This document shows, in pieces, positions 38,244 to 58,700 of a DNA stretch of 64,000 nt. Position numbers and translations under genes: made by a program. The notes under the pieces were generated by a model, which worked only from the letters and a program-made list of their open reading frames with translations, searched no databases and had not been told where the DNA came from. Position 1 is the first letter of the stretch. Each line of letters opens with the position of its first letter. Source of the stretch: Rallus limicola (taxonomy: Eukaryota > Chordata > Aves > Gruiformes > Rallidae); NCBI GenBank assembly GCA_022605955.1, contig JAKCOZ010000008.1:18905583-18969582 (forward strand). Reading direction: 5' to 3'.

Positions 38244-39260
38244 TAATGAGCAAGTTGAAGCTATTGGGTTTGTTATCAAGTATCCAGCATCATGTGCTAA
38301 CCCATTAATGTAAGGAATATTAACATTATGAAGTCATATGCTCACTAATTAAAGAAATGTCTACCCATGCAAGCTCACTTTAATTGTTTATGCATAAATT
38401 GTATGACATAGTTCTTATGTAAACAAATAGCAATTTTTCAGCAGTATCACAAGAACAAATTTTCCTTTTTACTATAGTAAGGCCAGTATAGCATTTGCCA
38501 CAGTAATTGCCTTTTAAAGACTACCACTAAACAGTCAATAACTATACCTCATTTTAAAGTATATATATGGCTTTGGAAAGCAATCTTTGGTCATTAAAAT
38601 TATGTCATTTCTTTTATCTCTGCTACAGAAATCTGATATTCTGCATGGATTCTGCAATGAAGACTTTTTTTTTTTTTTTTGAAGTGGAAGTGTTCCCACA
38701 AATCCTATGTTAATAATCAAGCATAAAATACCATTTTTCAAATTACAGGCACAGTACTACTCAGTACACATAAATAGAGCAAATGCATCAACTTGTGGAT
38801 ATATGCTCACTGGGTCACAAGCCAGGGAGGTAGCTCAGCTACCCATCTTTCCTGACCACAACACGGTTACATTCAGTCCTTTTTTCTGTAAACTTTCCTC
38901 AGATTCCATTATCTAGCAAGATACATGACAAATGCAATTAAAACGTACCCACAGGTTTAAAAGAGTGACTATACCAGCAGCTGACATTGCTAAATTAGGT
39001 TAGTTCATGCCTAAAATGGTGCTTGACATGTTTCTCTTCTGTAAAGCCAAGTCTAATTCTTAAATGCATTTTAGTATTTTCATCTCTTGAAGAGTTTTTA
39101 ACACTTATGTTCAAAACATCAAATGCAGTACAGACCTTACTCTATTGCCTGTTACTGCAATACTGCTTTTTACATTTATGTCTGCCTGTGTATGATGTAT
39201 TTCCTATTACTTGATTTATATACTTAAAAGCTTGTTTCTAATAAAACATTTATGTTTTTA
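38244..39260 (+). other. 3' untranslated region of the collagen gene
   Basis: AT-rich non-coding DNA lies between the TAA and the first good poly(A) signal. It includes a run of 16 T at 38665-38680. No exon with coding character was seen, which supports the Kunitz exon being last. Confidence 0.55.
39240..39245 (+). terminator. Poly(A) signal of the collagen gene
   Basis: AATAAA lies in the context CTAATAAAACA, about 1 kb after the stop codon at 38241-38243. It is followed by T-rich sequence (TTATGTTTTTACTG). It is the first strong hexamer in this interval and lies about 1.1 kb before the BBS5 start codon. Confidence 0.6.
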
Positions 39261-40275
39261 CTGCCACGATAGAGAACAGATGTATGCCTACAGGACTAAA
39301 ACCTTACAGCTAAATTACACTTACTGTGTAATGTGCTCCTGATGATGAAACTGGATTTCTGCCCCAGCCCTTAACCAGGCTTAATCTCAGATTAGGCACC
39401 TGCTGCATACAGAACCTGATGGAGGCTCTGGGTGGAGTATGTGGATTTTGTAGCCTGAAGAAATGGTAAATTCAGCATATCAACAATGGAATTTGGCCCC
39501 AAGCTAAATATTCACTACTTCAAGAGTCCCTGGCCCCACTCCTTCTAGGGGCCTCCTCAGGCACACAGCACTCTCATCCCACCAGAGCAGGAGGTGCAGC
39601 AGAGGGAGAGGAGAGGAAAGGGCAGCACCGACGGCATTTTCTGTTTGCATCGGCTGCCTGGTGGGCTACAGTGGGCTCATCTCCAATTCCAGGCCCAGCT
39701 CCAGGGAAAGAACTGTCAAAGGATGAATTTCTTACTGTGATTCCTAGGATGATTCCTTATTTCAGTGTGGTAGGATAGTGCAATTACAATTCATCTAGAT
39801 GCAACTTTCCAGTTATTCCAAGTTAAAAACATGATACATCCTCTCCATGTTAAACAAAACCCAAAAACCAACCAAGGAAAACCACCACAACCCTGCGTAC
39901 CCAGCGCTCCCCAGGACGGGAAGCTGTGATTTGCTGAGCAGGCGAGGGTTTCACAGGGCTGTACAGGGATGGGTTTAGCGGCTGCCCGCAGTAACACAGG
40001 TGTTACCTTGTGCCTGCAGAGCGGGGAGGAAGGGAAAAGCGGCAACTACCCCGTGCGCCAGGGGCTCGGAGCGCCCTGCCCGCCTTCACAAGACGCTCAG
40101 AGGTGCCAGATCGCCGGCGTCGCCGTGCCGACCGCGGCACCAGGGCGGGAACCGCGCCGACCCGCGGCCCCTCCCTTAGGCGGGGCGGGGCCGGGGCAGG
40201 CGGGAGAGCGGACGGTCCCCACGTGCGGCGCCGTAGCCAATCCCGATCGCTGCGGAAGCGCGGGACACCACCCCC

Positions 40276-40289
40276 GTTGCCACGGCGGC
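40276..40289 (+). promoter_or_regulatory. BBS5: X-box-like RFX site 44 bp before the BBS5 start codon
   Basis: GTTGCCACGGCGGC matches the ideal X-box GTTGCCATGGCAAC at 11 of 14 positions, with an intact left half-site. RFX/DAF-19 factors bind X-boxes to switch on cilium genes, and BBS genes are known targets. The right half is degenerate, so binding is plausible, not shown. Confidence 0.45.
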
Positions 40290-40332
40290 GCGCGGACTTG
40301 TGGGAGGGAGTGGCGGCTGGCGGGCTGCAGCC

Positions 40333-50217
<9,885 letters not shown>

Positions 50218-50578
50218 TTTAGGTTGGCACGCCTCTGTCTCCTAAGCAAGGAAAAACTCTTGGTTCTTACTGGGCTTGTGAGGTCTGTAGAAGATAATTT
50301 AGAACTACCAGGGTAGCAGAAAGTGCACGCCAAAGCTAAAGAGCAGGGAGATATGTGATGCTATGCCCTCAGGATATACCATAATGGGAAGATTAGTCAA
50401 AACCCTCCTGCATGTAACAGCTTTGTATCTATTGTAACTTTCTGTAGCAGTGGGAGGACAGCCAGCACCCAGCTGCAGGTGCAAGCCCTGCTCCTGTGGG
50501 CAGTTGCACAAGCCCTTCCCCTGGTCACATGGTGCTCTTACAGGACCAGGAAGCCCCTCCCCAGGACCTATATGGAGG

Positions 50579-50915
50579 CTGCCATTTTATTTGAGCTGCC
50601 ATTAGTAGAATGTCATAGCCGGCATTTTCATACAGCTTTGTGATTGGCTAGCTGTGGGTTTGACACCATTGTACCTCAGATGTTTTCAGGTGTGTGATTG
50701 GCGGGACCAAGCCACCCCATCCTGCTTGCCCTCGAAGATTGTCAGAGCATGAAGCCCCCTCCCTTAGGAACACTGGGTCTGCAGTGGAGTTTCAGCCACC
50801 ATTTAATGGCAGGGAGCCATCAGGTTTATTCCTGACCCGTGGTTTTACATATGACCCTGGGATTGGCTGCCAGGACCAGCCACCACCTGCCATTTTACCT
50901 GGAAGGATGTCAGAA
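50579..50915 (+). repeat. Diverged repeat block with three GATTGGC boxes
   Basis: The motif GATTGGC occurs at 50642, 50696 and 50861. The segments from 50696 to about 50745 and from 50861 to about 50913 align by eye: each has GATTGGC, then a GGACCA-like core, GCCACC, CCTGC, a Pyr-rich stretch and GA(T/A)GTCAG-like ends. The motif CTGCCATTTTA also recurs (50579 and near 50888), together with a related CCACCATTTAA. The block lies in the BBS5 3' region and is more GC-rich than its flanks. It may be an old tandem repeat or a mobile-element LTR with CCAAT-type and YY1-type motifs; I cannot name the family. Confidence 0.4.
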
Positions 50916-51568
50916 AAGGATGCCTCCAGTGGGCCACATATAGTTTGACGCTCAATTTAAAGTATTCATGTATTTATACGCAGTGATGTGCTTTCCCATA
51001 GTGATCAAATCAAATTACCATAACTTGTTAATGCTGTGCAGAACGTTTTGTATCTAGGCAAACTGGCCGTGTCACAGCAGCAGTGCTGTTACTGAAAACA
51101 AAAAGCAAAATTGTTCCATGTACTAGTTTTCATGTCTCATACTTTAGTTAAATGTTCAGCACATACCATCACTCCAGGTACTTAATTGCAGTCCAAATAC
51201 CGTTTTCTATTTTCCTTTTTTTTTTTTTTTTTTGGCAGAGCACTTTCTTTAAGGAACAGTCTAGAAAAAAAGTGCATACACAAATAGCTTCTGTCTCTGA
51301 GTCATTAGACCTTTATGATGTGTTATAGAGAAATGAGTCATTTATTGTTTGAAGGAAGATGCAGCTGTTTGGTTTTCTAGTGAGATAAGACCTCTGCGCT
51401 ATTTTCTATAAGTGGAAAAAGTTAAATGAGCTCCCCTCTCAGCTGTTGTTTTAGCAGCTGACTGTTATAGTAAAGTAAAGGGTGTGAATATAATTGTGGT
51501 GTTTGTAGACAGTCTTTCAAGGTGTATGTTTTAATGAAATATGTGTATTCTACAGCAGTCATGTTTTC

Positions 51569-51574
51569 AATAAA
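51569..51574 (+). terminator. BBS5: Poly(A) signal of BBS5
   Basis: AATAAA in TTCAATAAACTTTGGTTATG lies about 1.35 kb after the BBS5 stop and is followed by T-rich DNA ending in CTTGTTGT. A second AATAAA at 51766-51771 could be an alternative site. Confidence 0.55.
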
Positions 51575-52151
51575 CTTTGGTTATGTTATTTATCCCTTGT
51601 TGTAGACCTTCCTTTCAAATAGTTGTGTTTTGATCCTCTTTCCAGTATATTCTAAGCATTTTGCCATGTGGGTAAAAAGCATTCTCTGGATGGGCTAAAT
51701 ACAATCCTTCATCAAGGTACATGAACAACATTTCAAATGTGGTTTGGATCTGTATCACTACTTGTAATAAAATCTAAACATTCCCAGGCTAAATTGTGAA
51801 GCCTTCAACACATGAATTTAGAAAAATATGCATTTTTCAAACAGCTTGTCTGACTTGGGGCTTTTGAAGTTTACATTCAGGCTTTTAATTTTAGGTTATT
51901 TATTTTAAATTACACATCCATTAAATAACATTAATATGGTGGAGTACATAGAGTACGTTATCTGTTCTACCTTTCCTGTGTTCTGATTTTGGTTCAGTTT
52001 GACAGCAGTTAACACTGTTTCTAGTACAGTGCAAAAAAGATAATGTCTAAAGGTTATCTGAAGAATTATGTTTATTAAGGGGGTGGAGACTTCTAAATTG
52101 TTTTTGAAAGCAGAACTTGACCTGAATAATGTATATTTTGTGTCTGAACAG

Positions 52152-52254
52152 TAGGGTTTTGTTTACAAATCAACACAACTAAATGGATATTAAGAAGCAG
52201 CTTGAAATTAATTTCAAAGTCTTGGTACCTGAAGAAATTACAGATGTGATAAAG
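52152..52254 (+). other. Exon-like segment of unknown identity before KLHL41
   Basis: The segment has an acceptor-like CTGAACAG before 52152, an ATG at 52183 preceded at once by a stop, 24 open codons (MDIKKQLEINFKVLVPEEIT then DVIK), and an excellent donor AAG|GTACGT at 52255. It is not part of the known KLHL41 protein and cannot join in frame to the KLHL41 exon through the acceptor at 52725, where a stop follows. It could be a non-coding alternative first exon of KLHL41, a first exon of something else, or chance. Confidence 0.2.
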
Positions 52255-52582
52255 GTACGTAAAAGAATAATCTAGAACATAGAGAAACTCTACAGAGTTC
52301 TGGAGTTTTTAAATATCTTTATGACCGCAGCAATGAGATGTATTAAGCAACTCTGAAGAAGTGAACAGTAGCTGCAGCTGGCAATAATATTTCAGAACAG
52401 TCAGTAACATTTATATTTGCAGCCTTACTCAGAGCTGCCTAAGTGAGGGTCGGATTCTGCTGTCCTTACTCACGTCAAGCAATTTCTTACATTGCACGTA
52501 ATCTCATTGATTGAGTGTGGAGCACGATGGCCAAGCCGGACCATAGTGACTAAAAGCAGCAGTTGCTTCTTTCACTCTCAGA

Positions 52583-52709
52583 CAGCTGCAAGAGCAACTT
52601 TTTTTTTTTTTCCAAGCCATCCACCCTAAATTCCACCCTGTGAGAGTATGTACCTATATTTAGCTGGCCAGATTAAATTGCAGAGGTTTCGGGCAGGGCA
52701 AAGCACATG
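52583..52709 (+). promoter_or_regulatory. KLHL41: Muscle-type promoter of KLHL41 (MEF2 site and E-boxes)
   Basis: CTATATTTAG at 52654-52663 fits the MEF2 consensus YTAWWWWTAR exactly and, being TATA-like, could also place the start of transcription near 52690. E-boxes of the CANNTG type flank it: CAGCTG at 52583-52588 and CACATG at 52704-52709; another CAGCTG lies at 52375-52380. MEF2 sites plus E-boxes are the usual arrangement for skeletal-muscle genes, which fits KLHL41. A pyrimidine-rich TCTGCCTTTTTTACAG at 52725 resembles an acceptor, so a spliced 5' untranslated exon is the alternative. Confidence 0.5.
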
Positions 52710-52754
52710 GGTCTGCCTTTTTTACAGACAGACCTTTGGGCAGACAACAGCTAA
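52707..52754 (+). other. Upstream open reading frame before KLHL41
   Basis: A 15-codon frame beginning ATGG at 52707 ends with TAA at 52752-52754, before the main ATG at 52793. If transcription starts near the TATA/MEF2 element, it would lie in the 5' leader and could dampen translation. If the AG at 52725 is a real acceptor, it is not in the mRNA. Confidence 0.3.
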
Positions 52755-52792
52755 AGCTTTCTGCTCCCTCCCCTTTCCCAAGTATTTGCAAA

Positions 52793-55700
52793 ATGGATTC
52801 CCAAAGGGAACTCACTGAAGAGCTCAGACTTTACCAATCCACCCTTCTTCAGGATGGCCTCAAGGAGCTGCTCGAAGAGAAAAAGTTTATAGATTGCTCT
52901 CTAAAAGCTGGAGACAGAAGCCTGCCTTGCCACAGATTGATTCTGTCAGCATGTAGCCCTTATTTTCGTGAGTATTTCTTATCTGAGCAAAATGAAGAGA
53001 AAAAGAAGGAGGTAGTTCTAGATAACGTTGACCCCAACATCCTGGATATGATCGTCAAATACCTTTATTCAGCGAGTATTGATCTGAATGATTCTAACGT
53101 GCAAGATATTTTTGCTTTGGCCAGTCGCTTTCAGATCCCTTCTGTATTCACCGTGTGCGTCTCCTATCTTCAGAAGAGGCTTGCTGTTGGGAACTGTCTG
53201 GCCATCCTGCGATTAGGTGTTCTGCTTGACTGCCCAAGACTTGCCTTTTCGGCCCGGGATTTTGTCTCAGACCATTTTGTGCAGATCTGCAAAGAAGAGG
53301 ACTTCATGCAGCTTGCCCCGCATGAACTGATCTCAGTCATTTCGCCTGACAGCTTAAACGTCGAGAAGGAAGAACTGGTATTTGAAGCAGTTATGAGATG
53401 GGTCCGAACAGACAAGGAGAACAGAGTAAAGAGCCTGGGGGAAATTTTTGACTGCATACGTTTTCGTCTTATGCCAGAAAAATATTTCAAAGAACACGTT
53501 GAAAAGGATGATATAATTAAAAGCAACTCAGACCTTCAGAAAAAAGTAAAGATTATTAAGGATGCCTTTGCTGGAAAACTCCCTGACTCTAGCAAAGGTA
53601 CAGAAAAGTCAACCAAAGGGGAGGTGAATGGCGATGTAGGAGATGAAGATTTACTTCCTGGCTACCTAAATGACCTTCCCAGGCATGGCATGTTTGTCAA
53701 AGACCTAATCCTCCTGGTTAATGACACTGCTGCAGTAGCTTATGATCCTCTTGAAAATGAGTGCTACCTAGCAGCCCTGGCAGAACAGATTCCCAGAAAC
53801 CATTCCAGTATAGTCACCAAACAAAACCAGGTCTACATTGTTGGAGGACTGTATGTGGAAGAGGAGAACAAGGATCAGCCTTTCCAGTCATATTTCTTCC
53901 AGGTATAATAAGCTTTATAATTGTTGATGAAATAATAGGTCCTTATAAGAGTTACTGAAAAGTATTCTGTCTGTACAAGTCAATTGGCTTGTCACTCTGT
54001 ACGGCTGATAAAGAGATGTGTCTGTAGAGAGCTATTCCTGTCTCAGAGAGAGAAATGAAACCCAGGGAGTGCACCTTCTCTTTCAAGATCAAGCCCCATG
54101 TGAGATCACAGGAAAGATTAAAAGGATTTAGTGTATCTAGGCACTGGCTTTCCTGGGGCAAGGCCCAGATTTTTCATGGTAGAGATGCCTAAATTTAAGC
54201 CAAATAATACTTTTGTAAAATACTTTTCGTAAATTTCTGTTAATTTTCAGGGAATTTGGGTGCTCAGCTGCTTTGGATCCAATGAGGTGTCTTTTGGTTT
54301 TTGCATCTGAATCACAGAATGCTTTGGGTTGGAATGGACCTCAAAGATTTTTGACAGCAATAATGTGAACATTTTAAATTACACTTGTCACTAAAATTCC
54401 AGAAGTCCTTTTGTCACATTTGAAAACCTAAGGGCATTCTAAAATATGTAATTTAGAGGTAGAAGGTTGTTTTCTTGGCAAACTGTCAGTCTTAGTATGC
54501 TAAATGCCATGTTTCAACCAAGAGCAGAATTTATCCCTATAAATCAGTATAAACACAAGGCCAATTAATGGGAAGTGTAAATTCCACAACATGCTTCAGA
54601 AAATAAAGCAAAAGTACGATTTGGCTTGAGTACAACCCAAACTAATTCTGTTGTGGTTTTAGCTGGCTGCAGGCTCTGGGGGACGTTTAAACTGTCTCGT
54701 GATGAATTATGCGATGTGCAGCTAGCCATGTCCCATCTTCAGGCACACTGGCATATAAGAGTAGGTCCTATTTCTATATGAAGTAAAGCAGAGTGATAAG
54801 CAGTGATAGAATTTTAAAGCCTTCAGATACTAAAAAGTGCAAATATTTAGTGTTTAGCCACAGCATGTCTCACTGTGATTTCAGCTGGTTTCAGACATTT
54901 TTTACATGGGATATGGGGGATTAGCAGTTTAATTTCCTTAAGGAGGTGTAAGGTGCTCCACAAAACTAGTTACAGATATATTCTAAGAGAAACTGTTGAT
55001 GTCATAATGTGTATAACACCGAACTGAATAGTCTAAGTCTCAGGCTACTAGAAAGTGGCCTCTGGGAAACTCAGCCTTAAAACTGATAGTAGAAATTGAT
55101 CAGGTTTTCAGCATCTTCTACGTCTACATCCATTTCCTGAAATCCTGCACTCTCATTTGTCCTCTGTAAGCTTGCTTGCTGCTGCTATTGCCTGTAGTTA
55201 AAAGACTTGCCTACATTACCCATGAGGCCATTGTTCCCTCTAAAATGTTAACGCAGCACCGAAGTGATTTGCACTTAGGGATCTCCCTTTCTGTACCAGC
55301 ACCTGTTACTATTTCATTTGGTAGCTAGCAGCCCCGTTGAAAAGGCCACGACTCAAAAACGCGTGAGTGCCCTACCATCCTTACACCCTATTATCAGTAG
55401 ATACATCATCTTCAAGACTGATAAACTAGGCATGCTGTGATCTGAAACAGGTAGATCTCCTCATTACGTCACCCAGATCCAGCTACTGGGGCAATCCATG
55501 TCCATGAACTAAATTCCATTGTTGTGGTAAAACTTTTAGTGTATTCTGTCAAATCTGGGAGATGGATTTTGGCATGGAGACCTTGGATGTGGATCATGCT
55601 CCTGGGAAAAGGATGTCACTGAGCTAAACCCAGATCTGATTACTTTGACTGAACTTTCCCTTGCTTTCTATCAAATGCCTTTCCACTCGTAAATTCACAT

Positions 55701-58700
55701 TTTTACCTTTCCATCATGAAGCAAATCCATAAGAAAAAAAAGGGAGAAAATACTATTTTTGAATGTCAGAGAGCATTCAGATCCAATTCTAAGTTCTCAG
55801 ATCACAAGAAAAAGTAAGAACCATAGTTCTATAAATATGTTTTGTTTTTTCTTTTGTCCTCGTCCTGCTGCTCCTCTTTAGGTGTTTTCAGGCTACTGAA
55901 TGTGAACTGAGACAGCTGTGGGCTGTACTTCAGTAGGGATGATGGCAATATTATTGCCAGTGGAGATGCACTGCCTGCCTCTTTTACTTAGGAGTGAAGT
56001 CTTTATTAACTGCGCCTTCAGATATCTCAGGAGCTTTTAAGGGTATCTGTGATCAAACACCACCGCTTTTGCTCAGAAGAAACAGCTGTGCCATTTGCCA
56101 TATAATACTTCCTGATCAGTGCAAAGGATGTCTGGAATCGCCCTTTGTAGCAACGAGTACAAGCAGCTAAAAGTGTAGGTGGGGAATGGCCAGAGTGCTC
56201 CCATCAGACATAACAGAGAACAATTTGTTCTTTCCAAACTGTGATAGGGAACCCAGAGAGCAAGGGAGCTTTAAACAAGGACAAAAAGCTGTGTAGCACT
56301 GACTGCTGGGTCTCAGCACTGTGAGAGATGGGTGCATAGAAGTCACTACTTGTTAGCTGCACTGAGGTTGCTCAGGGAAGCAGATGAGCTGCAGAGACAC
56401 TGAATGCAATTAGGTAACTTCTGTGGAACAGTGTTTGTTGTGTGGATTTTTAGTCTTTGCCTTCCTAACCCTTCCTGTTCTGCTCTTTCAGCTGGATAGC
56501 ATCGCTGGCGAGTGGGTCGCCCTTCCTCCGCTGCCGTCAGCCAGGTGTCTCTTCGGGCTGGGAGAGTCAGACAAGATCTATGTAATTGCAGGCAAGGACC
56601 TTCGCACTGAGGAGTCTCTAGATTCAGTACTGTGCTATGAACCTGTGTATGTTTGAAATTTAATTCTGCCCACTGAGGACGTGCAAATAGCTCAGTGTTA
56701 GCTGAAAGAGCCTGACGGTGACACTCTTCTTGTTTCAGGGCAATGAAATGGGGAGAGGTCAAAAAACTACCCATCAAAGTGTACGGCCATGCTACAATCT
56801 CAAACAATGGATTGATATATTGTCTTGGTGGGAAAACTGATGATAAGTGAGTCAAGTTGTCCTTTCATAATGATTTATAACATTATCTGGTTGGTCCTTT
56901 GTAGCTTGTGTGTTCTCAGACAGAAATCAGGGTTTCCCCTTCACAGCTCTGAAGTAAGGTTGCTAACAGAGGGGAACACATAATATATAGGGTATCTATT
57001 TCATGTGCATAGAAATTGTAATCCAACTCGTTATTTTAGTGTCTGTACTCAGTTCCAAGGCAAACAGTACTGATGTTACAGACACATTAGTAATATACAG
57101 CTGTGAGGACCCTTACTGAAAGTATTCATTCCCCCCAGATAGAAATACTTAGGTGCTACAGAATTACTGTGTTATTTTTATTTTCAAATGTTCTGACCCG
57201 TGATGCCTGTTACACCTTACTGGGGATAACATTAGGAAAACCAGTTTTCATTCATGCTGAGCATGTGGTGGTAATTTTTCAGTGTTTGTACAGGGGACAT
57301 TTAAGACACAAGCTTGTCAAATCCACCAAAAGAGCAGCATAATCTTTCTTTTATAATCTTTGCTATACATTCCTCCGCAAACCCATCTGAACAGAGTATG
57401 CAGGGAAAGGATGCTGTCCTCCTGTAAGGCACAGGGAAATCGCTGTGCTATGTAAGCAGCATTCAACATTCGATTTCGATCTATGAATGTGATAAGCGCC
57501 TTGTAAGAATGCAGATTCCCAGATTAGGTACAAGAAGGTATTACACATAAGCCCACACAATCCACCTCAACGTGGTCTGATTTGAAACAAGCCAAAAGCT
57601 CCTTAGAAGTGATCACAGGTTTTCTTTTCCCTCCCCCCAGGAAATGCACCAATAGACTATTTGTATACAATCCCAAGAAAGGAGACTGGAGAGACCTGGC
57701 TCCAATGAAAGTGGCTCGCTCAATGTTTGGCACTGCTGTCCATAAGGGCAAGATTGTCATTGCAGGTGGTGTCACTGAAGAAGGCCTCACTGCGTCCGTT
57801 GAAGCATTTGATCTGACCACCAATAAGTGAGTGCAACATTCAAGCTATTTTTAAGCAAGTGTTTTATCATCTAGGCTTTCAGGAGCAATGAGATGAGGTT
57901 CACAAAGGTATCTAAGTGCCTATCCTTCCACTGAGACAATCGGTCGACATTCACATCCCTAGCAGCAGCAGCTCAAAGAGGCTGTATCTCTGGCTGTTCT
58001 TCCTGCCCCCACATGAATCTTCAATGCTGGCACAGCAACATTGCAAACATGATCACAGAGCTCATGTCGTAAATATAACTCACCTTCTGGTGGTTTTTTC
58101 CTCTTTTTTTTTTTTTGGAGTCTGATTGCTTTCCCAATTTAGTTGGCCACACAGCCCCATAAACAGGTGTGCTGGCATAACAGGGGAGAGATGGTAGAGA
58201 TGGGCCAGAGCCCCACAATCAAATTGAAACACCACTGGCACTAAACCAGGGACCGCCGCAAGAGAAATCATGTGCCTGAACAGGACTAGCTGAATGGCCT
58301 TTGGGTACGTGGCCTTGTCGCGTCTTGCTGTTCACTCCTCACAGCAAACACCATTCACTGCTAGTTAGTCACAGGTAGATAATTCCCCTTAGTTAGTTAG
58401 TACAAAAACACCAGAAAGATTTTCAATTTTAAGTGCATGCTCTGAAATACCATAAAGAAAAACTAATGACAAAAGAGACTACATCATACCTGGAATTAGC
58501 TCACTCACTTTCCACTGTTCTTCCTCACAGCCAGAATCTTTTGCAGTCAGTATCCCTTGAATGTTTTAGAATTTTCCAGTTTATTCCCTCTGTATAAACT
58601 GTTTCTTCATACTCTTAATTTTCTTTTTTGTTACTTTTCCTTCCTTTCATCTGATTTACAAACTTTAAAGTATTATCAGTAATGCTTTATTACAATAGCT

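Larger units (their letters stand above)
50218..52580. other. BBS5 3' region and BBS5-KLHL41 interval
   Basis: After the BBS5 stop at 50217 the sequence holds a diverged repeat block (50579-50915), a run of 18 T (51216-51233), poly(A) signals near 51569 and 51766, and one exon-like segment (52152-52254). No further gene was recognised. The terminal BBS5 exon probably extends to about 51590. Confidence 0.5.

Noticed and set aside
56346..56855. 169-codon open frame on the - strand
   Set aside because: It is antisense to KLHL41 exons 2 and 3 and the intron between them; no recognisable protein.
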